Assembly: GCF_943736995.1 (NCBI RefSeq)
Contig: NZ_CALSFT010000002.1
Span: 806,001 to 870,000, forward strand
Direction: 5' to 3'
Length of the DNA stretch: 64,000 nucleotides
Source: Sporosarcina sp. Marseille-Q4943
GTDB taxonomy: Bacteria > Bacillota > Bacilli > Bacillales_A > Planococcaceae
A program made the translations under genes and the position numbers. Positions 8,015 through 17,703 of the stretch are shown in pieces. The notes under the pieces were generated by a model. It had not been told where the DNA came from and made no database searches. It worked only from the letters and a program-made list of their open reading frames with translations. Position 1 is the first letter of the stretch. The number at the start of each line of letters is the position of its first letter.

Positions 8015-9625
8015 ATGGTTCAACTGACTATACAACAGACACGTTTCAATATGGATGTGACCGGCGAGATGACGGCAGGTACGGAGGAAATCCTAACGCC
8101 GGAAGCGCTTGAATTCCTTTATTGCTTGCACGAGAAATTCAATGGAAGGCGGAAGGAATTGCTTGCAGCGAGGGAAGCGAGGCAACAACGATTCGATGCA
8201 GGCGAGAAGCCCGGCTTCCTTGAAGAAACGAAGCATATTCGTGAAGGGGATTGGAGCGTAGCCCCGATTCCACCCGATTTGCAGGATCGGCGAGTTGAAA
8301 TAACGGGACCCGTCGACCGGAAAATGATCATCAATGCACTAAATTCCGGAGCGAAAGCATTCATGGCGGATTTTGAAGATGCGACTTCACCTACTTGGTC
8401 GAATATGATCGATGGCCAGCTCAACCTGAAAGATGTTGTAAGAGGGACAATTTCGTTCGAACAGGCATCTAATGGGAAGAAGTATGTTTTGAATGAAGAA
8501 ACAGCCGTCTTAATGGTGAGGGCACGCGGCCTGCACTTGGACGAAAAGCATATTCTCATTGACGGTGAGCCGATGGCGGGTGGTTTTTTCGATTTTGGAC
8601 TTTATTTCTTTCATAATGCGAAGGAATTGCTGGAGCGCGGCACAGGGCCCTATTTCTATTTGCCGAAGCTCGAAAGTCATTTGGAAGCAAGATTATGGAA
8701 TGAAGTATTCGTCTTCGCACAGGAAAAACTCGGCATTCCGAATGGAACAATCCGGGCAACCGTCCTAATTGAAACGATTCCCGCAGCATTCGAGATGGAT
8801 GAAATTCTCTATGAATTGCGCGATCACATTACGGGACTGAACTGCGGGCGGTGGGATTATATTTTCAGCTTCATTAAAAGGCTTCGCACCCAACCCGATG
8901 TCATTTTGCCGGATCGCGGTCAAGTGACGATGACGTCGCCTTTCATGAGGGCTTATACACAGCTTTGCATCCAAACATGCCACAAAAGGAACGCGTTCGC
9001 GATGGGCGGGATGGCGGCCCAGATTCCGATCCGCAACAATCCCGAAGCGAATGAAGAAGCATTCCGGAAAGTAGCGGAGGATAAACGCCGGGAAGTGACG
9101 GACGGCCACGACGGAACGTGGGTCGCTCATCCGGGGCTCGTCTCGGTCGCGATGTCTGAATTCGATGCACATATGGAAACACCGAACCAAGTCCATCGGA
9201 AACGGGAAGATGTGCATGTGACGGCGAAGGATTTGCTGGAAGTGCCGATCGGGACGATAACGGAAGAAGGATTGCGGATGAATTGCAGTGTCGGCGTCCA
9301 GTATATTGCTTCTTGGTTGAAAGGGAGTGGAGCGGTGCCGATCAATCATCTAATGGAAGACGCAGCGACTGCGGAAATTTCCCGCTCCCAAGTATGGCAA
9401 TGGATCCGTCACCGTGAAGGCAGACTAATTGATGGCAGGGACATCGATATTGAGTTATTCAAAAACGTATTTGCAGATGAAATGAAGAAGTTAAGGGAAG
9501 CTGTCGGGGAGAAGGAATTTCGTTTTGGCAAATTTAATGAGGCGGCCGATCTGTTCGTCGAATTGACGCTCCAAGATGATTTAGAGGAATTTCTGACGCT
9601 GCCGGGATATCAAAAATTATCATAG
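8015..9625 (+). CDS. aceB: Malate synthase A
   Basis: Up to 536 residues. Malate synthase condenses glyoxylate with acetyl-CoA to give malate, completing the bypass begun by aceA. Visible family features are [52 protein letters not shown] and the [12 protein letters not shown] segment. Length matches the A-type enzyme. The only ATG (8015) directly abuts the AAGAAAGG ribosome binding site with no spacer. An in-frame CTG at 8024 is five bases past the extended AAGGATGG and gives an N-terminus closer to relatives, so the true start may be CTG. Confidence 0.95.
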   Translation: MVQLTIQQTRFNMDVTGEMTAGTEEILTPEALEFLYCLHEKFNGRRKELLAAREARQQRFDAGEKPGFLEETKHIREGDWSVAPIPPDLQDRRVEITGPVDRKMIINALNSGAKAFMADFEDATSPTWSNMIDGQLNLKDVVRGTISFEQASNGKKYVLNEETAVLMVRARGLHLDEKHILIDGEPMAGGFFDFGLYFFHNAKELLERGTGPYFYLPKLESHLEARLWNEVFVFAQEKLGIPNGTIRATVLIETIPAAFEMDEILYELRDHITGLNCGRWDYIFSFIKRLRTQPDVILPDRGQVTMTSPFMRAYTQLCIQTCHKRNAFAMGGMAAQIPIRNNPEANEEAFRKVAEDKRREVTDGHDGTWVAHPGLVSVAMSEFDAHMETPNQVHRKREDVHVTAKDLLEVPIGTITEEGLRMNCSVGVQYIASWLKGSGAVPINHLMEDAATAEISRSQVWQWIRHREGRLIDGRDIDIELFKNVFADEMKKLREAVGEKEFRFGKFNEAADLFVELTLQDDLEEFLTLPGYQKLS

Positions 9626-9644
9626 AAAAAGGAGGAGGTTCATT

Positions 9645-9770
9645 ATGCAAAAGACAAATGAAATGCAAAAGTCGAAAAAAATCTGCCGGGAATGCGGTTG
9701 CGAAATCATCGAGAAAGTTGAATCCCTGCTCTATGAATGTGAACGTTGCATCGGCAAGCATAAGGAGTAA
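9645..9770 (+). CDS. Tiny zinc-ribbon-like protein (YhfH-like)
   Basis: 41 residues from ATG 9645 with an almost ideal AAGGAGGAGG upstream and a terminator directly after the stop, so it is very likely translated. It has a CRECGC cluster near residue 14 and CERC near residue 32, the two halves of a four-cysteine zinc ribbon. Its size and Cys spacing resemble the YhfH family of small Bacillus proteins, whose function is unknown. It lies 19 bases after aceB and is probably cotranscribed with the glyoxylate-shunt genes. Confidence 0.75.
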   Translation: MQKTNEMQKSKKICRECGCEIIEKVESLLYECERCIGKHKE

Positions 9771-9776
9771 AATGCG

Positions 9777-9812
9777 GCCCGTCTCCCTGTATATGGGAGC
9801 GGGCTTTTCCTT
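9777..9812 (+). terminator. Rho-independent terminator of aceA-aceB operon
   Basis: GCCCG-T-CTCCC (9777-9787) pairs with GGGAGCGGGC (9795-9804) around a single bulged T, followed by TTTTCCTTTTT. Confidence 0.8.
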
Positions 9813-9900
9813 TTTCATTCAGAATAGAGGGTTCCATCCCACCTATGGCGAATGATGATGATATGATGGAAGTGATAAAAAACGTAAAGGGGATGTTGTT

Positions 9901-11067
9901 ATGCGAAATGAAGAGATGCTATTGATTCCTGGGCCTACGCCTGTCATTGATTCGATTTACGACGCGATGGCTAGTGAAACGAGAGGTCATACAGATCCTC
10001 GGTTCGTCGAGATTTACAAGCGTTCCATCGAACGGACCCGTGAAATGTTGAAAACCGATGGGGAAGTTTTTGTCATCGCTGGGTCGGGGACGATCGGAAT
10101 GGAAATGGCGCTCGTCAACACGGTAGGTGCCGGAGAGCGGTTACTTGTTATCAGTCACGGTTATTTCGGAGATCGTTTCATCCAGCTTGGGAAGGCGTTC
10201 GGAATTGAAATCGATGTGCTCCAAGCCGAATGGGGGAAACAGGTTGCACCGGAAGAAGTGGAACGTCAACTAGCAGAGCGTACATACAAGGCGGTGACGA
10301 TTACGCACGCAGATACGTCCACCGGAGTTGCGGCTGACTTGGAAGCGTTAGTTCCGATTGTGAAAATGCACGGCGCACTCGTCATTTTGGACGGTGTTTG
10401 TGCAACTGCTGCGATGGAAGAGGATATGAGCAAGGAGTATGGCGGCGAGGGCTATACGATTGACGTCGTGCTGACCGGCTCCCAAAAGGCAATCGGCGTT
10501 CCACCGGGACTGGCGATTGTCGCGTTCAATCAAACTGCATTGGAAGCACGCAAACAGCTCGGACATATTCCGGCTTATTATTGCGATATTGAAAACTGGA
10601 TTCCGATCATGCATGATCCATCCAAATATTTCGCGACGCCTCCTGTGAACTTGATCTACGCCTATGACGAAGGCATGAAACTCGTCTTAGAGGAAGGATT
10701 GGAAAAACGATATACGAGGCATACGGCATTTGGACGCGGCGTTCGCGATGCACTTCGTGAATACGGCATGGAGCCGTTGGCGGACGAAGAAGTTGCCGCA
10801 TCGACATTGAGCTGCATCCTTTATCCGGAAGGTGTAAATGACGCAGAATTCCGGGCCGCCTTGGCGAAAGAAGGACTCATCGTTGCAGGCGCGTTGGCTC
10901 ATTTGGCAGGCAAAGCATTCCGCATCGGCCATATGGGCAACACAACGCCAGAAATGCTCATTTCTGCAATCGAAAAGATCGGTTCAGCATTGAAAGATGT
11001 CGGCCATGAAGTCTCAATCGAGCAAGCCGTCCACCGCTTCAAAGAAGCAACGGAAACACTCGTCTAA
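9901..11067 (+). CDS. Class V aminotransferase (alanine-glyoxylate / serine-pyruvate type)
   Basis: 388 residues; ATG 9901 with AAAGGGGATG upstream. It is a fold-type I PLP enzyme of the alanine-glyoxylate/serine-pyruvate aminotransferase family: IPGPTPV at the N-terminus, GSGTIGMEMA for phosphate binding, the LDGVCATAAM aspartate that contacts the pyridine ring, and Lys at about 196 in LTGSQKAIGVPPG as the PLP Schiff base. These enzymes often convert glyoxylate to glycine using alanine or serine. Its position after the glyoxylate-shunt operon fits such a role, but PucG-like ureidoglycine or phosphoserine activities cannot be excluded. It has its own upstream gap and terminator. Confidence 0.88.
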   Translation: MRNEEMLLIPGPTPVIDSIYDAMASETRGHTDPRFVEIYKRSIERTREMLKTDGEVFVIAGSGTIGMEMALVNTVGAGERLLVISHGYFGDRFIQLGKAFGIEIDVLQAEWGKQVAPEEVERQLAERTYKAVTITHADTSTGVAADLEALVPIVKMHGALVILDGVCATAAMEEDMSKEYGGEGYTIDVVLTGSQKAIGVPPGLAIVAFNQTALEARKQLGHIPAYYCDIENWIPIMHDPSKYFATPPVNLIYAYDEGMKLVLEEGLEKRYTRHTAFGRGVRDALREYGMEPLADEEVAASTLSCILYPEGVNDAEFRAALAKEGLIVAGALAHLAGKAFRIGHMGNTTPEMLISAIEKIGSALKDVGHEVSIEQAVHRFKEATETLV

Positions 11068-11077
11068 TAACAGCACT

Positions 11078-11112
11078 GCCCTATTCCTCTATCGGAATAG
11101 GGCGGTTTTTTC
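11078..11112. terminator. Terminator shared by convergent genes
   Basis: Perfect ten-base stem GCCCTATTCC (11078-11087) with GGAATAGGGC (11094-11103), followed on the plus strand by a T-run that reaches the stop codon of the convergent gene. Confidence 0.85.
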
Positions 11113-11977
11113 ATTCTCCCCGCAAATCCTTCAACACTTTGATCGCGACATCCGGCACATCCGTGAAAATCCCGTCCGCACCGATTTCGATCATGCGTCG
11201 GATTTCCTTTTCTTCATTCACGGTGAACGGATGGATATGCAAGCCCTCACCGTGTACAAGCTCCACTAATTCTTCCGTTACGACCGTTTTATCGACGCCG
11301 ATGCCGGACGCGTACGCCGCGACTTTCTGCAAACGTTTTTTCGTTAGCATCGTTTCGTTTTTCAGAGAATACAGTTGTATAAGCGGAATGGTCGGTTCCT
11401 GTTCATGTATCTTGAGTAAAGAATTGGCATTGAATGATTGGAGGATCACTTTCGGCATTTCCGCTTCTCCTAAAGGTAATAGTCCAAACTCTCGTAACTG
11501 CCCAAGCAAAGCTTCTTCGATTCCAGGGTAGGAGGCGGGCGTCTTCAGTTCGATATAGTAATTGACGTCATCTTGGAAATACGAAAAAATCTCCTCCGTA
11601 CTGACGATTCGCAACGGATCGATGCTTTCAGGGAATGAAACCGTCAGCTTTCCATCGTAATCGGACTCGCGCCGAACGCTCTTCAACTCCTGAAAATCCA
11701 CTTCAGCGACCGTCTTTCTGCCATTCGGCAAATGAACAAAAGGGTCGTGCATGGAAACGAGCTCCCCGTCCTTCGTCATATGTACATCCAATTCAATATA
11801 ATCGGCCTTCATTTGCACCGCCAATCCGTAGGAAAGCAAGGAATGCTCCGGAGCGTAGGCGGAAGCCCCGCGATGAGCGATAATCAAAAATTTATCATCT
11901 GGCAAAGTGGCCGCAACCGATGCTGTAGAACATGCCGAAAGAAGGATGAGCAGGAATAGAAGGATCCCTTTTTTCAC
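11111..11977 (-). CDS. Glycerophosphodiester phosphodiesterase, lipoprotein
   Basis: 288 residues; ATG 11977 with AAGGAGGAAAC upstream. A lipoprotein signal ends in LLSAC (Cys 16), so the enzyme is anchored outside the membrane. The GDPD catalytic features are all present: AHRGAS with the catalytic His, APEHSLLSY, ELDVHMTKDG with the metal-binding Glu and Asp, MHDPFV with the second His, and the IELKTP Glu. The enzyme releases glycerol-3-phosphate from glycerophosphodiesters such as deacylated lipids or teichoic-acid fragments. It is divergent from a Ugp-type glycerol-3-phosphate importer 135 bases away, which gives a coherent scavenging pathway. Confidence 0.9.
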   Translation of the reverse strand: MKKGILLFLLILLSACSTASVAATLPDDKFLIIAHRGASAYAPEHSLLSYGLAVQMKADYIELDVHMTKDGELVSMHDPFVHLPNGRKTVAEVDFQELKSVRRESDYDGKLTVSFPESIDPLRIVSTEEIFSYFQDDVNYYIELKTPASYPGIEEALLGQLREFGLLPLGEAEMPKVILQSFNANSLLKIHEQEPTIPLIQLYSLKNETMLTKKRLQKVAAYASGIGVDKTVVTEELVELVHGEGLHIHPFTVNEEKEIRRMIEIGADGIFTDVPDVAIKVLKDLRGE

Positions 11978-12112
11978 GAATGTTTCCTCCTTAAACGTAA
12001 AGTAATTGTAAAATATGAGAAAAAAGGAAGGATAATGACATCTTTTATCGAAGTACGTTACTAGAAGTTATATTCTGACTAATATAAAAATGGGCGGAAA
12101 GGAATCTGATCG

Positions 12113-13246
12113 ATGAAAAAAGTAGAACTGATAAATGTCTCAAAATCATACGATAAGCAAGTTGACGTTATCTCCAATATAAACGTAACGATTGAACCGG
12201 GCGAGTTTTTTGTCCTTGTCGGACCTTCAGGCTGCGGGAAGAGCACGATGCTCCGGATGATCGCTGGCCTGGAGGAGATTACGGGAGGGACATTGAAAAT
12301 CGGGGAGAGAGTCGCCAATCATCTATCTCCGGATAAACGCGACCTGTCCATGGTCTTTCAAAATTATGCACTTTACCCGCATTTGTCGGTTCAACAAAAC
12401 ATTACGTTTGGCCTCGACGTGAAAAAGATGAAGAAGGAAGAGCAACGGAAAAAAGCAGAAGAAGTCGCGGAAATGCTAGGCTTGACCGATTATCTCGATC
12501 GTAAGCCGCGCGAACTTTCCGGCGGCCAGCGTCAACGCGTCGCTCTCGCCAGAGCAATCGTCAGTGAAACGCCGATCTGCCTCATGGATGAGCCCCTCTC
12601 CAATCTTGACGCCAAGCTGCGTGCCCATATGCGCTCGGAAATCAGAAGGATTCAAAGGAGCCTTGGCATTACGATGATCTACGTCACCCATGACCAAGTG
12701 GAAGCGATGACGATGGGCGACAGGATCATGATCCTCCATGAAGGGAAGATCCAGCAAATCGGCAAGCCAATCGACATATACAATTACCCGGCCAATCCAT
12801 TCGTCGCGACGTTCATCGGATCGCCGCCGATGAATTTGGCGAATGCGGAATTCGATTCGAAAACATCCGAACTTGTCATTGGCAATGAATTGCGGTTGAA
12901 CGTACCGTCTGAGGACATCGGTAATGTCACAAAGACATCAATGACAGTTGGGGTGCGACCTGAAAACCTCTACCCGACAACTCCGGAAACAAAGCGAGAG
13001 GACGTTTTCCATGTGGAAGTGACGAATGTGGAAATCCTCGGGAATGAAACCGTCTTTTCATTCAAACTCGCCGCGGATGAATGGATGGCGAAATGGAGCG
13101 GCCAATGGCATATCGACATCGGCGACCGTCTGCCCGTCCGAATGGAATTCGAGTCATTGTCCATCTTTGACGAACAGAACGGTGAGCTAATTAAAAAGAC
13201 AATTGACTACGGCAATTATGTTACGCAGCAAGAGGTGTCGTCATGA
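12113..13246 (+). CDS. ugpC: UgpC-type ABC transporter ATP-binding protein
   Basis: 377 residues; ATG 12113 with GGAAAGGAA eight bases upstream. It belongs to the MalK/UgpC group of carbohydrate importer ATPases: Walker A GPSGCGKST (37-45), Q-loop QNYALYPH, signature ELSGGQRQR, Walker B CLMDEP and switch His in VTHDQ. The C-terminal 140 residues form the TOBE-like regulatory domain of this group. It energises the two permeases that follow. The next gene starts four bases before its stop, so translation is coupled. Assignment to glycerol-3-phosphate rests mainly on the binding protein and the adjacent phosphodiesterase. Confidence 0.88.
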   Translation: MKKVELINVSKSYDKQVDVISNINVTIEPGEFFVLVGPSGCGKSTMLRMIAGLEEITGGTLKIGERVANHLSPDKRDLSMVFQNYALYPHLSVQQNITFGLDVKKMKKEEQRKKAEEVAEMLGLTDYLDRKPRELSGGQRQRVALARAIVSETPICLMDEPLSNLDAKLRAHMRSEIRRIQRSLGITMIYVTHDQVEAMTMGDRIMILHEGKIQQIGKPIDIYNYPANPFVATFIGSPPMNLANAEFDSKTSELVIGNELRLNVPSEDIGNVTKTSMTVGVRPENLYPTTPETKREDVFHVEVTNVEILGNETVFSFKLAADEWMAKWSGQWHIDIGDRLPVRMEFESLSIFDEQNGELIKKTIDYGNYVTQQEVSS

Positions 13247-14139
13247 CACGGTTTGCAACAATGTGGCGAAAGTCCGTGGACGGCCGGACAGCCGCGCTTT
13301 ATTTATTGCCATCGATCATTCTGTTTTCCGTATTCGTATTCTACCCGATGTTCCGGACGATCTATTTGAGCTTTTTCCTGACGGATCAAACTGGCAATGC
13401 CGCCATCATGGTCGGATTTGAAAACTTCCAATACTTGCTTGGCTCATCCGAATTCCAAAACAGCATGAAAGCGACGGGGCTTTTCGTATTGTATACCGTT
13501 CCAATTACAATCATCCTGGCGCTGTTCTTCGCATTGCTCGCAAATGAAAAATTGAAGGGCATCGGTTTTTTCCGGACGATGTATTCTTCGACGATGGGTA
13601 TCTCTGTCGCTGCCTCTTCCGTCATTTGGCTTTTCATGTTCAACCCGAGCATCGGGATGTTCAACCGGTTGCTGAGTGTCTTCCATTTGCCGCAAATCCA
13701 GTGGTTGCTTGATCCGGAATGGGCATTGTTATCCGTTTCAATTTCAACGATCTGGATGAATATCGGTTTTTCATTCCTCATCCTATTAGGTGGTTTGCAA
13801 AACATCGACGAACATCTTTACGAGAGTTCAAGAATCGATGGTGCAGGCTATTTCTATCGATTGAGACGCATCACATTACCGATGCTGTCACCTACGCTGT
13901 TCTTCATCATCACGATTTCCCTCATCAATGCGTTCCAGACGTTCGGCCAGATCGATATTTTGACGAAAGGCGGACCTTCCCAGTCGACGAACTTAATCGT
14001 CTATTCGATATACAGGGAAGCGTTCATCAATTATCAGTTCGGCACCGCGAGCGCGCAAGCCGTCATTTTATTTCTCATCATATTGATTGTCACCATCCTC
14101 CAATTCAAATTGGGTGAAAGGAAGGTGCATTACCAATGA
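13243..14139 (+). CDS. ugpA: UgpA-type ABC sugar/glycerol-3-phosphate permease
   Basis: 298 residues, six predicted membrane spans. It is a MalF/UgpA-type inner-membrane permease with the ABC coupling motif ESSRIDGAGYFYRLRRITLP near residues 190-210, which contacts the ATPase. It overlaps ugpC and the next permease by four bases (ATGA) at each end, typical of a coupled operon. It forms the channel heterodimer with the next gene product. Confidence 0.87.
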   Translation: MTRFATMWRKSVDGRTAALYLLPSIILFSVFVFYPMFRTIYLSFFLTDQTGNAAIMVGFENFQYLLGSSEFQNSMKATGLFVLYTVPITIILALFFALLANEKLKGIGFFRTMYSSTMGISVAASSVIWLFMFNPSIGMFNRLLSVFHLPQIQWLLDPEWALLSVSISTIWMNIGFSFLILLGGLQNIDEHLYESSRIDGAGYFYRLRRITLPMLSPTLFFIITISLINAFQTFGQIDILTKGGPSQSTNLIVYSIYREAFINYQFGTASAQAVILFLIILIVTILQFKLGERKVHYQ

Positions 14140-14954
14140 AAATGGGGCTTCCTCAAAAAATATGGATCTATTTCCTGTTGATTGTTACTTCGGCATTTGT
14201 TTTCTTTCCGGTATTGTACGCATTCATGATTTCATTCATGACGGGGCCGGAAATTATACAAGGAAAGTTTTTTCCGGAATCGATCAGTTTTGAAAATTAT
14301 AGCTTAGTGTTCAGCAGGTTGCCGTTGCTAAATTATTTACTGAACAGTTTCATCGTCTCGGTAAGCGTCATGCTCGGCCAACTTGTCGTCTGCAGTCTTG
14401 CTGCCTATGCATTCGTGTTTTTTAAATTCAAAGGAAGGGACTTCATTTTCTTCCTGTTCATCTCGACGATGATGATCCCTTGGGAAGCGACGATGATTCC
14501 GAACGTGTTCACAATTCGCAAACTTGATTGGTTCAATACGTACCAAGGGCTCACATTGCCATTTTTCGCGCTTGCATTCGGCACATTCCTGCTTCGCCAG
14601 CATTTCCTTACAATCCCGAAGGAGCTACATGAAGCCTCACAAATTGCGGGTTTGAGCAGATTCCGCTTTTTCTGGCGGGTCGTCCTGCCGGTTTCAAAAA
14701 CAAGCCTCGTCACGTTGGGCGCTTATGGCTTCCTGACGACTTGGAATATGTATTTATGGCCGTTGCTCATAACGACGAACAAATCAGTGCGGACTGTACA
14801 AATCGGCCTGAAGCAACTGCAATCCCAAGAAATCGCAACCGAATGGGGGGTGGTCATGGCAGGAGTCATCGTAGTCATCATACCGACGCTGCTTTTGCTG
14901 TTCATCGGACAGAAGCAGTTGCAAAAAGGGTTATCCCAAGGTGCATTGAAATAG
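14136..14954 (+). CDS. ugpE: UgpE-type ABC sugar/glycerol-3-phosphate permease
   Basis: 272 residues, six membrane spans, of the MalG/UgpE type. The coupling motif ELHEASQIAGLSRFRFFWR and the conserved ending FIGQKQLQKGLSQGALK are family hallmarks. ATG 14136 overlaps the upstream stop by four bases. Together with UgpA it makes the membrane pore of the importer. Confidence 0.88.
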   Translation: MKMGLPQKIWIYFLLIVTSAFVFFPVLYAFMISFMTGPEIIQGKFFPESISFENYSLVFSRLPLLNYLLNSFIVSVSVMLGQLVVCSLAAYAFVFFKFKGRDFIFFLFISTMMIPWEATMIPNVFTIRKLDWFNTYQGLTLPFFALAFGTFLLRQHFLTIPKELHEASQIAGLSRFRFFWRVVLPVSKTSLVTLGAYGFLTTWNMYLWPLLITTNKSVRTVQIGLKQLQSQEIATEWGVVMAGVIVVIIPTLLLLFIGQKQLQKGLSQGALK

Positions 14955-14988
14955 TCGATTCTACCAATTAAAAAGGGGTGCATGGAAT

Positions 14989-16377
14989 TTGAAGAGAATG
15001 ATCAAATCATCTCTATTTTGGATGTTAATTCTCACTGTAGCTATTTTGACAGCCTGTACGAACAGTGACAGCAGTAAAGAAACGGACGAACCGAAGACGA
15101 ATGATACGTCTTCGGAGACGGAAGGAACGAACGATGATGGCGCCGCAACTGGCGAAAAAGTGACAATCGAATTCTGGCATTCGATGTCGGGCACTGGACA
15201 GGAATCTATAGACGCAATCGTTAAGGGGTTCAATGAATCCCAGGACAAATACGAAGTAAAGGCGGAATTCCAAGGATCCTATGAAGAATCATTGACGAAG
15301 CTCCGCGGGGTCGGCGGCACAAAAGATGCCCCTGCCATCACACAAGTGTTTGAAGTCGGAACGAAATATATGATCGACAGCGGCTATATCGAACCGATGC
15401 AGAAGTTCATCGATGAAGATAATTATGACCTTTCCCAGCTCGAGGGGAATATCTTGAACTACTACCGGGTCGACGGTGAACTTTATTCAATGCCATTCAA
15501 CTCCTCGACACCGGTCATGATCTATAACAAAGATGCGTTCAAAGCGGCCGGCTTGGATCCTGAGAAGGCCCCGGAAACGTTCGCTGAAGTGATCGACGCC
15601 GCGGCGAAGCTGAAAACGGATGACATGTACGGGTTTTCCATGCTGACGTACGGCTGGTTCTTCGAGCAGCTCGTCGCGACGCAAGGCGGCTTGTATGTGA
15701 ATGAAGACAACGGCAGATCAGGGGATGCGACGGAGGCTTTATTCAACGGGCCTGAAGGGCTGAACGTGTTCCGCTTCCTCGATACGATGAACAAAGCGGG
15801 CACTTTCGGGAACTTCGGAACGAACTGGGATGACATCCGTTCCGCATTCGCAACGGGCAAAGTCGCCATGTATATGGACTCGTCCGCCGGTGTAGCGGGC
15901 GCTATTAAAAACGCTCCATTTGAAGTCGGTGTCGCTTACATTCCGCATGCGGACGAAGTCCAACGTCACGGTGTCGTCATCGGCGGAGCTTCCTTATGGA
16001 TGTCGAAAGGGATTGCAGAGGAAGAGCAGGAAGCGGCTTGGGAGTTCATGAAATATATGACAACGCCTGAAGTCCAAGCGAAATGGCATCTTGACACAGG
16101 ATATTTTGCCATCAACCCTGCTGCGTACGAAGAGCAAAGCGTAAAAGATAAATGGGCGGAATTCCCGCAGTTCAAGGTGACCGTGGATCAGCTTCAAGAT
16201 ACGATTCCTGGACTCGCAACCCAGGGCGCGCTCATATCCGTCTTCCCTGAATCAAGACAGCAAATCGTAACAGCTCTGGAAGAGCTATACCAAGGCAAAG
16301 ATCCGCAAGAAGTGCTCGATAAGGCTGCGGAAGGAACGAACCGGGCGATGGAAATCGCGAATAAGACGAAAAAGTAA
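14989..16377 (+). CDS. ugpB: UgpB-type extracellular solute-binding lipoprotein
   Basis: 462 residues. The start is TTG 14989, eight bases after AAAAGGGGTG. ATG 14998 is in frame but too far from the site. A lipoprotein signal ends in ILTAC (Cys 22), then an Asp/Glu/Ser/Thr-rich linker. The mature protein opens with IEFWHSMSGTGQESIDAIVKGFN, close to the UgpB pattern, and carries SMPFNSSTPVMIYNKDAF, a strong signature of the glycerol-3-phosphate and glycerophosphocholine binding group. It captures substrate outside the cell for the upstream permeases. A terminator follows directly. Confidence 0.88.
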   Translation: MKRMIKSSLFWMLILTVAILTACTNSDSSKETDEPKTNDTSSETEGTNDDGAATGEKVTIEFWHSMSGTGQESIDAIVKGFNESQDKYEVKAEFQGSYEESLTKLRGVGGTKDAPAITQVFEVGTKYMIDSGYIEPMQKFIDEDNYDLSQLEGNILNYYRVDGELYSMPFNSSTPVMIYNKDAFKAAGLDPEKAPETFAEVIDAAAKLKTDDMYGFSMLTYGWFFEQLVATQGGLYVNEDNGRSGDATEALFNGPEGLNVFRFLDTMNKAGTFGNFGTNWDDIRSAFATGKVAMYMDSSAGVAGAIKNAPFEVGVAYIPHADEVQRHGVVIGGASLWMSKGIAEEEQEAAWEFMKYMTTPEVQAKWHLDTGYFAINPAAYEEQSVKDKWAEFPQFKVTVDQLQDTIPGLATQGALISVFPESRQQIVTALEELYQGKDPQEVLDKAAEGTNRAMEIANKTKK

Positions 16378-16383
16378 ATGACG

Positions 16384-16420
16384 AAACCCCTATTCGTGAA
16401 GCAGTGGATAGGGGTTTTTC
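16384..16420 (+). terminator. Rho-independent terminator of the ugp operon
   Basis: AAACCCCTAT (16384-16393) pairs with ATAGGGGTTT (16408-16417), followed by further T residues. Confidence 0.8.
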
Positions 16421-16438
16421 AACAGAGGGGGAGATGTG

Positions 16439-17677
16439 GTGAATCGAAATTATTTAAAACATGAATTTTTAATTACAGCAAGAAGCAGACGTACGATTCC
16501 ATTTGTTTTCTTCATCACCGTTTTGTTGTTTAGCTATTGTTTAATTTTATGGCCGTTCGCGAATACGAAGGAATCCTTTAATAAAAAGGAGACAGAGGAG
16601 TATTTAACGTACTTGGGAGACCAGCAAAAACTAAGGGAAAGTATAGGGAATACCGGCCTTGTTTTTAATAGGAAAAGCATTAACGCTTATTATCAGATAG
16701 GTAATCCTGTTTATGCGACAAATGCCTATAATTATGATTTGTTTTCGGCTATGTTGCAGTCTTTTGAAGATCGAAACTTTGAGCGCATGCTCCAATTAAG
16801 AGTATTTCATCTGCAAAATAATCCAGGTGAATATGTAGAGGATCGTTTTTTATTTCAGAAAGCGCCATTTCCTAGTAAGGATCGGGAGCATGCGTATCAA
16901 CAAACGATGATGAAGTATGAGGATTATCTCGCGAATGATCACCCCATCACATTTGGTTTGATGTATGAGAAAACCGGGTTGCAAACATTGCAGAAATTCC
17001 TTCAAAACTACGGGTTTTACTTCCTATTGTTTTGTGTCATTTATTTTAGTAGTGATATTCTTTCAAGGGATCGAAAATATCAGGCGGTTCTCCAAGGCTT
17101 GCCATTATCTTGGTATCGCCAACTGAATTTGAAATCACTGTCGGCATTTCTTTATTCAATGGCGTTCATTGTTAGCGTTATCGTTGTTGGAGTGCTCGTT
17201 ATGACAATGCAGTTCGGATTCGGATATTTCGATTTGGATATTCCGATCATGATTAAGCAACAAACGTTTACACCCGAGGATTATAGTGTCATTTCAATGG
17301 CAGCTTATCTAGGCAAGACACTTGTTGTCCTCCCGTTGTTAGTCATCCTGTTCGTACGGTTGAATATCGTTTTAAGCTTACTTTTTAAAAATGAATGGAT
17401 TGTCTTATTTATTAGCAGTTTGGTATTGTTCTCAGAACGCCTTTATTTTACACGCTCGACAAGGGAATTATTCGACAAGGACATCAGCCTTTTTCCACAG
17501 ACGTATTTTGATTTTGGGAAAATCATTGATGGGGAAAAGAATTTTTTGTTGAACACGGAAACGATTACCTATGCAAAGGGCATCCTCGTACTACTTATTA
17601 CATACCTTGTCATCGAGGTTATCCTGTTTATCGTTTCCCTTATCATTAATAAGCGCCGATTCTATTTAGCAAGTTAA
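16439..17677 (+). CDS. ABC-2-type permease-like membrane protein, first of a pair
   Basis: 413 residues. Tandem GTG codons at 16436 and 16439 follow GAGGGGGAGA; the second has the better spacing. Topology: a cytoplasmic start, one membrane span at about 20-40, a soluble outer loop of about 140 residues, then five or six spans from about 190 to the end. This one-plus-many layout is typical of ABC-2 exporter permeases with a large extracytoplasmic loop. The specific substrate is not recognisable. It is the first of four tightly packed genes (permease, permease, ATPase, lipoprotein), and the DNA looks AT-richer than its neighbours, a possible sign of transfer. Confidence 0.72.
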   Translation: MNRNYLKHEFLITARSRRTIPFVFFITVLLFSYCLILWPFANTKESFNKKETEEYLTYLGDQQKLRESIGNTGLVFNRKSINAYYQIGNPVYATNAYNYDLFSAMLQSFEDRNFERMLQLRVFHLQNNPGEYVEDRFLFQKAPFPSKDREHAYQQTMMKYEDYLANDHPITFGLMYEKTGLQTLQKFLQNYGFYFLLFCVIYFSSDILSRDRKYQAVLQGLPLSWYRQLNLKSLSAFLYSMAFIVSVIVVGVLVMTMQFGFGYFDLDIPIMIKQQTFTPEDYSVISMAAYLGKTLVVLPLLVILFVRLNIVLSLLFKNEWIVLFISSLVLFSERLYFTRSTRELFDKDISLFPQTYFDFGKIIDGEKNFLLNTETITYAKGILVLLITYLVIEVILFIVSLIINKRRFYLAS

Positions 17678-17703
17678 CAGTGGGAAAGGGGGAAGGACAG
17701 TAT

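Noticed and set aside
11994..12025. Two Pho-box-like hexamers (TTTACA-N5-TTTACG) on the minus strand upstream of the GDPD gene
   Set aside because: They almost touch the ribosome binding site of that gene, downstream of where a promoter must lie, and only two of the expected four repeats are present.
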